Source: an uncultured Lachnobacterium sp. (GTDB lineage: Bacteria > Bacillota > Clostridia > Lachnospirales > Lachnospiraceae). From it: 21,898 nt of DNA. The translations under genes and the position numbers were made by a program. The notes beneath the pieces were generated by a model. It did no database searches. It was not told the origin of the DNA and saw nothing but the letters and a program-made list of their open reading frames with translations. The DNA is taken from contig URLU01000011.1 of the NCBI GenBank assembly GCA_900548765.1, positions 1-21,898 of the forward strand. The letters run 5' to 3'. Below are positions 8,184 through 15,409 of the stretch, piece after piece; within the stretch, counting starts at the first letter, position 1, and the number at the start of each line of letters is the position of its first letter.

Positions 8184-10004
8184 CTATTTTATATTATTCT
8201 TTTTAATCTTTCTGACCAAATCATTCATGAAGGCATCGCAGCCCTCTGTCGATTTACTTAAAGTCACACCATTTTCACCCGGCACCTGACGCCAGCCTAT
8301 GATGTCCTCCTTGCTGTAATACTCTACCATTCCCGGCTCATCCATCTGAAAGAAAAGATATACTCCCTCCTTTAACATAGTTTCGCCCTCAAGTATTCCT
8401 GACAGCTTTGAAGCATCACGGATGTCACTCTCGTACACATGTGCATAATACCTCACCCATCTTGCCAGATTGCTGCTCCAATAGTTTCCAAGCCATGACT
8501 TGTCAAAGTCATCACCATTTTCGCTCTTGTACACAATAAGTACAACAGGAGCAAATCTGTTGGGATTCAGAATCAGCTCATATAAAGCATTCTCCGGATT
8601 TTTATCCCCCTTTATTATCTTGGCATAGTCCTTGAATTTCTGGACATCGCGCACCCTGATTTCATCATCATTGCATATTCTTGAGTAGAATGATGGACCG
8701 CTGAAATTATTTACACGTTCATCATCTGTTATCTCACTTATATCATTAAGAAAGGTGCTCACTTCAAGCCTTATTACGTCTCCATCTATATAGAGGCGGG
8801 CACGGGTATTCCACATTCTGCCCGCCACATCATCATCTATGTGGAGAGTATCTATTTTGATGGATTCCTCTTCGTAGTCCACCTTCACAGAATATCCGTT
8901 ATCCTTTAAATCTATAGAGCTCAAATCCTTTGGAATATTGCCAAACACAGGATTGAACTTGTCCCTTACCCAGAAATATATGATTTTCGCTGCTTTCTCA
9001 AAGGTATGCTTTTTATTGTCATTGGCATAATCTATTGTAACTCGGTTGTTGTATACAGGATAAGCAGTCATTTTCTTTAGGTTCCTTTTGGACTTCTCAC
9101 CAGCCACCTCTGACACACCATCATGATAAACCCTGTGCTTTCTGCATATTTCCTTTACCTGTGGATCCTGCAGCACCCTGTCATTAATCAGGGATACAAT
9201 CATATTTACACTGATCGGTATATCTCTGTAAAAGCCGGAAAGCATCTCAATCAACTGGCGTCTGCTGAATTTAAATAGAGCCTTGCCTATGCGCTTCTCA
9301 TTATCCGCCAGTACCGGAATCAGCTCATCATAGAGCTTCTGCTCTGACAGCCTGATTCTGAAATGCATACGGAGCATGCCTTCCCAGTCGCTGTTTTTGT
9401 ACAGCTTGTAGGCAAAATCCTCTAATAAATCTATCATGGCATTGTCGCAGAGCTCAAGGGTTGCCACAATACTGTTAAAGCGTCTGGAATATGACTCATA
9501 GCGGGACCACAGCTGCTTGTTCTTGTAACGCATGTCATGCTCAACCTCATGCCAGCCCTCGAAAAACATGGTCTTTAACTGGATTTCAAAGGTCTTGTCT
9601 ATAGCCATATTCCAAGTGGCAGGGCTGATTTTGGTACACAGATACTCCGGCAGCCTGAACACACCATTCAGTTTGATTGGCTCAAAGCTTGTGGTATCTA
9701 CCTGTTTTTCTACCCATTCGCCATCTAAGGCAAAGAGGTTCTCCATTATGTCCTTTACGATATCGGAATCGTCCTTGAAATAGAGGTTAATTCTGAGACC
9801 GATTAAGTCCTGTATTTTCTTGTCATTATCATATTCCTTGTCGTTATATTTGCGCTCTAAAGAGGACGCCTTCTTGATACGGGAATACACCCTGTAAAAG
9901 ACCCCACACTGATTTAATTTTTCTTCTACCAGACGTATAAGCTCCATCTCCACACTGGCTGGAACTATCACGTTTTCTCTTATTTCTTCCTCTGTAAATT
10001 TCAT
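8184..10004 (-). CDS. RelA/SpoT-domain protein with large uncharacterised C-terminal region
   Basis: Residues 30-165 of this 606-residue protein fit the RelA/SpoT nucleotidyltransferase fold: RIKKASSLERK (42-52), DLIGLRI (Asp66, Arg71), EIQLKTMFFEGW (140-151) and HDMRYK (156-161) match the pyrophosphate-transfer motifs, including the acidic metal ligands. The guanine-stacking loop, normally NGYRSLH, reads NGVFRLPEY (113-121), so the acceptor may not be GTP. No HD hydrolase, TGS or ACT domain exists. Residues 190-290 are helical. Residues 330-600 are unrecognised and contain WLGNYWSSNLARW and a YAHVYES stretch. AGGA lies 7 nt before the ATG. First gene of the operon. It could be a small-alarmone-synthetase derivative or a tRNA- or adenosine-directed enzyme; the fold is more certain than the reaction. 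Confidence 0.75.
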   Translation of the reverse strand: MKFTEEEIRENVIVPASVEMELIRLVEEKLNQCGVFYRVYSRIKKASSLERKYNDKEYDNDKKIQDLIGLRINLYFKDDSDIVKDIMENLFALDGEWVEKQVDTTSFEPIKLNGVFRLPEYLCTKISPATWNMAIDKTFEIQLKTMFFEGWHEVEHDMRYKNKQLWSRYESYSRRFNSIVATLELCDNAMIDLLEDFAYKLYKNSDWEGMLRMHFRIRLSEQKLYDELIPVLADNEKRIGKALFKFSRRQLIEMLSGFYRDIPISVNMIVSLINDRVLQDPQVKEICRKHRVYHDGVSEVAGEKSKRNLKKMTAYPVYNNRVTIDYANDNKKHTFEKAAKIIYFWVRDKFNPVFGNIPKDLSSIDLKDNGYSVKVDYEEESIKIDTLHIDDDVAGRMWNTRARLYIDGDVIRLEVSTFLNDISEITDDERVNNFSGPSFYSRICNDDEIRVRDVQKFKDYAKIIKGDKNPENALYELILNPNRFAPVVLIVYKSENGDDFDKSWLGNYWSSNLARWVRYYAHVYESDIRDASKLSGILEGETMLKEGVYLFFQMDEPGMVEYYSKEDIIGWRQVPGENGVTLSKSTEGCDAFMNDLVRKIKKNNIK

Positions 10005-10046
10005 CCCTGCATCCTATATATTATTTGACTTGCCTGCACTCATTAC

Positions 10047-10071
10047 ATCATGAACAAAAACAGTTCATGAT
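10047..10071. promoter_or_regulatory. Inverted repeat upstream of the RelA/SpoT-domain gene
   Basis: A perfect 9-bp inverted repeat (ATCATGAAC / GTTCATGAT) around a 7-nt A-rich spacer lies 43 bp before the start of the signalling operon, in the 129-bp gap after the Cys-rich protein gene. No T-run follows on the minus strand, so an operator or leader hairpin is more likely than a terminator. Confidence 0.45.
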
Positions 10072-10133
10072 ATATGATTATCTATGTGTATTTACAAATT
10101 GCAGCACAATTCATTTTAAGTTTCTCTATAAAA

Positions 10134-10616
10134 CTACACTGGAAAAGCCTTCATAAATTCAAAAAGCCTGTCTGTTGCCACCAGAACCAGCAGATATTCA
10201 TCTGTATCCTGAACCACAGTCTCATTATTCACAAGCCTTGCGACCTTGCCCGTCACACTGGCAGGCATACTCTTCCTGATTATGATTTTATCGCCTTCTG
10301 CAGCATTTTCAAGCCATTTTGCAATAACTTTACTTGCAATTTCGCTAAAAAGGTCTTCCTGTATCATATTTTCTATCTCTTCATCATCATCAGCGTAAAA
10401 TGACGAGTGATTAGCGCAGGACATACAGTCCTCCTCCTGATCCTTCAAAAAGAAACAGTAATTTGTGTCACACGCATCCAGCTTGTCATTTAAAGCATCC
10501 TTGTCCTCTATATCAAGTGCAGATACGACCGGAATCTCCGGCAGGCTTGAGGCTTCGCGCTGTTTGTCGCATGCCTGATCCAGAATTTTTTGTATCTGTT
10601 TTAGTGTATTGTCCAT
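10134..10616 (-). CDS. Acidic Cys-rich protein of unknown function (160 aa)
   Basis: The ATG at 10616 is chosen because AGGAG stands 6 nt upstream; an in-frame ATG at 10673 has no ribosome site and would add 19 unlikely residues. The family is not recognised. The protein is soluble and acidic. In its middle Cys49, Cys54, Cys64, Cys67 and His70 are clustered, which could bind zinc or an iron-sulfur cluster. A run of Asp/Glu (76-85) follows, and the C-terminal third (about 118-160) alternates strands and helices and ends LFEFMKAFPV. It lies 129 bp upstream of the RelA/SpoT-domain gene on the same strand, separated by an inverted repeat, so it may share that promoter or have its own transcript. 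Confidence 0.7.
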   Translation of the reverse strand: MDNTLKQIQKILDQACDKQREASSLPEIPVVSALDIEDKDALNDKLDACDTNYCFFLKDQEEDCMSCANHSSFYADDDEEIENMIQEDLFSEIASKVIAKWLENAAEGDKIIIRKSMPASVTGKVARLVNNETVVQDTDEYLLVLVATDRLFEFMKAFPV

Positions 10617-10709
10617 TTTGTTCTCCTTGTGGTATATATCTTTATTTACTATTCTACCATATTTATTATACAAACGTTCCTGTAAGTGTAATATTTATAT
10701 TTGCGCATT

Positions 10710-11216
10710 TTATTCTGCTTCAAATTCACCTATTTTCAGTTCTATGGCTATCAGGCTTCTCAGTCTTCTATGAAATAGCAATAAATCAATATATAAATCT
10801 CTGTTTCCCGCCATCAGATGATATTGATTTCCTATGAATGTATAGTCTCCACCCATTTCTGTCAAAAATGCTCTTATATTATTTACCATCTGCATTTCTA
10901 ATTCGTGTTCGGAGTATTCTGGTGACAATTCCGCAAAATCAAACGTATATTCATCTTTTACTGCAAGTTTAGCCTGTACTCTCTGCTCAACCGGAAGTGT
11001 AAAATCGAAATTCGACTGATTCAATAAATATTTCTCATAGGTCTGTGCTTCAATAAAGTTAGTTAAAATGCGCTTAGTCCAACCATATCTTTTCGTCATT
11101 TGAATGTAAAATTCACGTTGCAAATCATCCTTACATTTTTCCATGATGATGATATTATTACTCCAGCTAATTTCTCGCACCAATGGCGCGAGTTTTTCAG
11201 AATCACGATAAGTCAA
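10710..11216 (-). pseudogene. YhcG/DUF1016 PD-(D/E)XK nuclease, internal fragment
   Basis: The 168 codons match the middle of the YhcG (DUF1016) family: LAPLVREISW, IIMEKCKDDLQREFY, KLAVKDEYTFDF, then the nuclease core with the Asp of YIDLLLFHRRL and the ExK of AIELK. About 130 N-terminal residues are missing; the first readable codon is TTG inside the family's FYLxYRD motif, fused to hsdS sequence. The C-terminus stops at GEFEAE plus TAA, where relatives continue GEFKPEYAGKM for about 100 more residues. Both ends are therefore deletion junctions. The hsdS stop TGA overlaps the TTG (TTGA), so residual reinitiation is possible, and the nuclease core is intact, but this is most likely a dead remnant. 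Full-length relatives are found in defence islands. Confidence 0.85.
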
Positions 11217-11314
11217 ATAGACATTGCCCCTCGTGAGATTGTGGCAATTTCTCCAAGACGCTTATATTCCACCCCATCTGGACACAGTTCCGCAATCTGC
11301 TCATGCGTCTTCAC
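11213..11314 (-). pseudogene. hsdS: hsdS 5' fragment (type I restriction specificity subunit)
   Basis: Starting at a GTG (11314) that overlaps the end of rhuM by 14 bases, 33 codons read THEQIAELCPDGVEYKRLGE followed by IATISRG, which is the standard N-terminus of HsdS proteins just before the first target-recognition domain. The frame then ends AMSI and TGA where the sequence switches to YhcG homology. GGAAGG lies a few bases before the GTG, and the overlap suggests coupling to rhuM. More than 90 percent of a normal hsdS (about 400 codons) is missing, so no DNA specificity remains here. The piece is too short to appear as a normal gene call. Confidence 0.8.
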
Positions 11315-12398
11315 CGCCTTCCACTGGTTCTGAATCACCTGTCTCTATCAGTGATTCGTTGTCAGTCATTCCCATGGTTTCTGTTTCTCCTAACAACACT
11401 CTGTCAAAATCACTCTGATACAACCGATCCTGGCGGACACGGTATTTCTCGAACTCGCTCAGTGCATGTTGCTCGGCAATCTTTGCAGAAATAGAACCTG
11501 CATTAGTCAGAATTTCTTTCCTGCTCAACCGAAGAATACCCTCAAACTGCTCCGCCCAGTCCTCCATGGTCATGGGGACTTCTTCCTCGGCTCTCAACTC
11601 CGCTAAATCCAGATAGGCGTTGACAATTCTCGCCATTGCTGAAATTTCTTCCCTGGTCAGGTAATTCTTCGCAACCACCACATCGAACTTCTGGATTTTA
11701 CCATTCGGTGCATCCTTCCATGTGGTTAACCCCATATGTTCCTTTGTACCATCTGCACGGCGATAGATGGTTTCTGCCGCCGTTTCACCATGAATCGCCC
11801 AATGAAGCTGATTCTGCACCCGTGCGAAAAACAACCTTGTCGTCTGCGACTTTGCATCATAGTCAATACTGGTGGCATAGATATCTGTAATTTTTTGATA
11901 AAAACGCCGCTCCGAAAGACGAATCTCACGAATACGTTCTAACTGCTCTTTGAAATAATCCTTCGTCAGAACTGTTCCTCCATTTTTCAGGCGCTCATCA
12001 TCCATTGCAAAGCCTTTCACAGTAAATTCTTCAATAATGTGGTTTGCCCATTTTCTAAACTGCACCGCACGAGGAGAATCCACCTTATTGCCCACGGCAA
12101 TAATGGCACTCAGATTATAGTGATTGGTGTTATAACTCTTGCCATCTGCGGCAGTTATTCGAAATTTTCGAATAACTGAACCTTCATCAATTTCACCATC
12201 TGCAAAAATCTTTTTTAAGTGATAGTTAATTGTATGGGTCTCCACATTGTACAAAAGACCCATCATCTTTTGTGTAAGCCACACGTTTTCATCGAAATAC
12301 ACAGCGTTCACATCGCTTTTACCGGTAGCAGTGATAAATGTAAGATATTCCGCTGCGGACGAGCGAACGATACTGACTTCATGCTTTTCTTTTTTCAT
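11301..12398 (-). CDS. rhuM: RhuM-family protein (complete, 365 aa)
   Basis: Full-length member of the RhuM family. The N-terminal part reads VWLTQKMMGLLYNVETHTIN and then HLKKIFADGEI, GSVIRKFRITAADGKSY, YNLSAIIAVGNKV and RAVQFRKWAN, all hallmark segments; a helical C-terminal half follows, ending in an acidic tail. RhuM was named from a Salmonella pathogenicity island, but genes of this family very often lie between hsdM and hsdS of type I restriction loci; the biochemical role is not established. The ATG overlaps the hsdM stop by one base (TAATG) and its own stop overlaps the hsdS GTG start, so it belonged to the restriction operon. It is the only gene of that locus that remains whole. Confidence 0.88.
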   Translation of the reverse strand: MKKEKHEVSIVRSSAAEYLTFITATGKSDVNAVYFDENVWLTQKMMGLLYNVETHTINYHLKKIFADGEIDEGSVIRKFRITAADGKSYNTNHYNLSAIIAVGNKVDSPRAVQFRKWANHIIEEFTVKGFAMDDERLKNGGTVLTKDYFKEQLERIREIRLSERRFYQKITDIYATSIDYDAKSQTTRLFFARVQNQLHWAIHGETAAETIYRRADGTKEHMGLTTWKDAPNGKIQKFDVVVAKNYLTREEISAMARIVNAYLDLAELRAEEEVPMTMEDWAEQFEGILRLSRKEILTNAGSISAKIAEQHALSEFEKYRVRQDRLYQSDFDRVLLGETETMGMTDNESLIETGDSEPVEGGEDA

Positions 12399-12838
12399 TA
12401 GCCCACCTCGATTTCTGCAATAATCTTATCAATCTCATCTCGAAGCACCTGCTCACCCGCAACAATTTCCTTAATCTCAACATTCAGCTTCACAATATCA
12501 ATTTTCTCTCTGGTATCTTCTGCTTCAACATAAGTAGACACAGATAAATTGTAATCATTACCAGCCACTTCCTCATAGCTTGCCAAATGTGAAAAGTGCT
12601 TCACTTCTTCTCTCTTTGCAAACACGTCTACGATACAATCGATATTCTCTGGTGTCAATTTATTATTATTTGTAACCTTCACGCACTCGTTTGCAGCATC
12701 AATAAACAGTGTCCTATTATCTGCCCTATTCTTCTTTATTACCATGATACAAGTTGCAATCGATGTACCAAAGAACAGATTTTTGGTATCAACCATTCTC
12801 TCTTCCTCCGTTATCTTCTGGTATAAATTCAGTACATG
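12398..12838 (-). pseudogene. hsdM: hsdM C-terminal fragment (type I DNA methyltransferase)
   Basis: About 128 residues from NLFFGTSIATCIMV onward match the end of HsdM adenine methyltransferases: the LFIDA strand, NKLTPENI, NDYNLSVSTYVE and the final coiled-coil IAGEQ-type helix that ends IIAEIEVG. The whole SAM-binding and NPPF catalytic region (normally some 350 residues) is missing. In-frame sequence before the break (LYQKITEEERMVDTK, back to a stop near 12839) does not resemble HsdM, so the junction lies near 12782. An ATG at 12796 could start a 132-residue stub, with a GGAGG-type site just upstream, but it cannot methylate DNA. No hsdR is present in the window. Confidence 0.85.
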
Positions 12839-12951
12839 TCATTTTGTATAACTGATTTCTACATCATCCACATATTGTTTGCCAATAGATATAAAAAAGC
12901 ATATCATGAAGACATGAATTTTTCAATCTAGGCAATAGCCCGGGAAATCAC

Positions 12952-12992
12952 AAAAAGAGAGAATACAATCTGCAATCCAGACCTATTCTCTC
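12952..12992 (-). terminator. Rho-independent terminator of the OPT-PqqD operon
   Basis: A 9-bp stem GAGAGAATA / TATTCTCTC with a smaller inner stem (TCTG / CAGA) is followed on the minus strand by TTTTTG. It lies 18 bases beyond the PqqD-like stop codon. The rest of the gap 12839-12951 shows no gene or clear site. Confidence 0.85.
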
Positions 12993-13010
12993 CCCTATAA
13001 CCCTATTTAA

Positions 13011-13394
13011 TTATTTTCCCGAAGCCTCTTCCCCTGGATTTACACTTATAAATCCATATGCTTCAAGTGTCTTAATATACTGCACCAGCCTGTTATACAG
13101 GGGTTCAGCCTTGTCACCAAATTCCTCATGGACAAGCTCAGATATCTCAATAAGATTCCTCTTACCATCTATCAGAGGCCAGATGAAGTTGCCCATCTCG
13201 TCCAGATGAATCTGTGAAATTCTTGGTTTTTTAAACAGCTTCTGCGCTATCCGGTTAAAAAGTCCTGTGTTTTCCTGAAGCAGAGTCACCTTCTTGTCCT
13301 CGGATATCTCATACTTTATCTCAGGCTTGTGGACAGGTACATATTCTAGGTAGTTTGCACTAACTGTTTCATTTTTCTTTTTATTATGACTCAT
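13011..13394 (-). CDS. PqqD-family peptide-binding protein (RRE-like), 127 aa
   Basis: Residues about 60-120 match the PqqD fold: IHLDEMGNFIWPLIDG, NLIEISELVHEEFG and RLVQYIKTLEAYGFI, a winged-helix module that binds leader peptides of ribosomally made modified peptides and presents them to radical-SAM enzymes. The first 60 residues are basic and probably flexible. No radical-SAM enzyme, precursor peptide or PQQ gene is in this window, so it is an orphan in this context. It starts 2 bp after the stop of the OPT transporter gene with a poor ribosome site, which suggests translational coupling; peptide transport and a peptide-binding module together are suggestive (inference). A terminator follows. 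Confidence 0.85.
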   Translation of the reverse strand: MSHNKKKNETVSANYLEYVPVHKPEIKYEISEDKKVTLLQENTGLFNRIAQKLFKKPRISQIHLDEMGNFIWPLIDGKRNLIEISELVHEEFGDKAEPLYNRLVQYIKTLEAYGFISVNPGEEASGK

Positions 13395-13396
13395 AA

Positions 13397-15301
13397 TTAG
13401 TTAGATTTTTTCTTGCCTTTCGCAACAAACCATACCATAGCAACCATAGCAGCCAGGAGAACTATTGCAAGCACAGTTGAAACTGATGCCGGAACATAAG
13501 CAGATAAATTAATATATTTATCAATTCCTAAAACTGCAAATATTGCAAGTAAAATGCCTACAAGTCCCTCTCCTGCAATCATTCCTGAGCAGAAAAGAAT
13601 ACCGTTGCCGGCGTCCTCATTTTTTTCTTTTGAATTCGCTTTTTCTTTCTTTTTGTCCACAATCAGACGGATAAGTCCACCCAGCATAATCGTTGAGCTG
13701 AGCTCAAGTGGGAGATAAAGTCCAATAGCTACCGGTAATGACGAAATACCGATTACCTCTACAGCGATTGAGATAAATACCCCGATAAAAACAAGTGCCC
13801 ATGGGAGATTTCCACCCATTACACCCTCGACAATCATCTTCATGAGAGTTGCCTGTGGTGCAGCGATTGCTTCTGTGCCAAAGCCCCATGCCTTATCAAG
13901 AAGCATAAGAACTCCACCGATTGTAAGTGCCGCAACGATTGTTCCGATAATCTCACCAATCTGCTGCTTCTTTGGTGTAGCACCTAAGATGTAGCCTGTC
14001 TTTAAGTCCTGTGATGTATCGCCAGCCATAGCTGCGATAATACAGATTACAGAACCAATTGCGATTGCGCCCTGCATGCCATGTGCTCCAGTATCTCCTG
14101 TCATCTTGAGAAGAGCTGTAGAGATAAGGAGGGTTGCAATAGCCATTCCTGATACAGGGTTATTACTGCTGCCTACAAGTCCTACCATTCTTGATGAAAC
14201 TGTAGCGAAGAAAAATCCAAATATTACAATTACAACTGCACCGATAAGCGATACCGGAATCTGAGGCGCTAACCATATAATTAAAATCATAACGATTACA
14301 CCGATTCCGATGACCTTCATACTCAAATCCTGCTCTGTACGAAGTGTGCTGCCTGTGTTTGTACCCTTCATGGATTTAATAGCATCCTTAAAGGTTGTCA
14401 CAATAAGTGGAAGGGATTTAAAAAGACTTATGATTCCACCCGCAGCCACAGCTCCTGCTCCGATGTATCTGATGTAATTGCTCCAGATTGCACTGGCTCC
14501 ACCTGCAGCATACAGCTCACTGATAGGCAGGCTTGCCGGATATAGTACAGCATCTCCTCCAAAAGTTGTAATTGCAGGAATAAGTACAAACCATCCAATA
14601 ATTCCTCCTGCAAGCATGTATGAAGCAATTCTTGCTCCACAGATATATCCCACACCGATGAGCGCAGGGTATACCTCAGCGGAAAGCTCTGTCTTAAGTG
14701 ACTTAATAGGTGCCGTAACAACCCCTGACACAACCTTAAGTCCATCTACCGCAAACTTTAATACTGCAGCGATTCCCATACCTGCAAATACAGATTTTGC
14801 GGATGAACCGCCCTCCTCACCAGCCAGAAGCACCTCTGCACAGGCAGTTCCCTCTGGATATGGAAGCACTCCATGCTCTTTTACAATAAGGGCGTTTCTA
14901 AGTGGCACCATGAAAAATACTCCAAGCATACCACCACAAAGTGCAATTATGGAAATCTCTATAAGACCTGGTGTCTCCATAGTACCTTCCTTTGCCCAAA
15001 GGAAAAGGGCTGGAAGCGTAAAGATTGCACCAGCTGCAAGTGACTCTCCTGCTGAGCCAATGGTCTGAACCATGTTGCTCTCAAGGATTGAGTCCTTATT
15101 CATGATAACTCTGATCACGGCCATTGAGATTACGGCTGCCGGTATAGAAGCCGATACTGTCATACCAACTCTAAGACCCAAATATGCATTGGCAGCACCA
15201 AAAATCACCGCAAGAAGAATACCCATCACTATTGATGACACAGTAAACTCAGGGGTAACCTTGTCTGCCGGAACATATGGCTTAAAATCTTCCTGTTTCA
15301 T
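13397..15301 (-). CDS. OPT-family oligopeptide (or metal-chelate) transporter
   Basis: A 634-residue integral membrane protein with about 15 hydrophobic segments, normal for prokaryotic members of the oligopeptide transporter family. Typical landmarks are NAYLGLRVGMTVSASIPAAV near residue 40-60, QTIGSAGESLAAGAIFTLPA near 85, the LPYPEGTACAEVL loop near 145, and the GDTSQDLKTGYILGATPKKQ loop near 430. Family members import peptides or metal-siderophore-like compounds by proton coupling; the substrate here is not known. A lysine-rich cytoplasmic loop (KKKEKANSKEK) lies before the last helices. The ribosome site GGAGGAA precedes the ATG by about 7 nt. It is the first gene of a two-gene operon with the PqqD-like protein. 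Confidence 0.93.
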   Translation of the reverse strand: MKQEDFKPYVPADKVTPEFTVSSIVMGILLAVIFGAANAYLGLRVGMTVSASIPAAVISMAVIRVIMNKDSILESNMVQTIGSAGESLAAGAIFTLPALFLWAKEGTMETPGLIEISIIALCGGMLGVFFMVPLRNALIVKEHGVLPYPEGTACAEVLLAGEEGGSSAKSVFAGMGIAAVLKFAVDGLKVVSGVVTAPIKSLKTELSAEVYPALIGVGYICGARIASYMLAGGIIGWFVLIPAITTFGGDAVLYPASLPISELYAAGGASAIWSNYIRYIGAGAVAAGGIISLFKSLPLIVTTFKDAIKSMKGTNTGSTLRTEQDLSMKVIGIGVIVMILIIWLAPQIPVSLIGAVVIVIFGFFFATVSSRMVGLVGSSNNPVSGMAIATLLISTALLKMTGDTGAHGMQGAIAIGSVICIIAAMAGDTSQDLKTGYILGATPKKQQIGEIIGTIVAALTIGGVLMLLDKAWGFGTEAIAAPQATLMKMIVEGVMGGNLPWALVFIGVFISIAVEVIGISSLPVAIGLYLPLELSSTIMLGGLIRLIVDKKKEKANSKEKNEDAGNGILFCSGMIAGEGLVGILLAIFAVLGIDKYINLSAYVPASVSTVLAIVLLAAMVAMVWFVAKGKKKSN

Positions 15302-15409
15302 AATATAATTCCTCCGTTTTGTTAATAACAGGATTTAAGAATATCATAAAAACAGGAAATTTGCCACACTTAATTGAATTTTCCCAGTTTTTGCTTTAAA
15401 AATACTTAA

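Noticed and set aside
10620..10709. Promoter for the Cys-rich protein gene
   Set aside because: A TATAAT exists, but the upstream boxes (ATTACA at 16 nt or TTACAC at 15 nt) are weak; not strong enough to list.
14478..15068. 196-codon open frame on the plus strand
   Set aside because: It is the antisense of the OPT transporter. It is rich in Ala, Pro and Ser as expected from reading hydrophobic codons backwards, and has no ribosome site.
15302..15409. Possible terminator after the RNase H gene
   Set aside because: GGAAATTT and AATTTTCC are close to complementary but mismatched, and no T-run follows on the minus strand.
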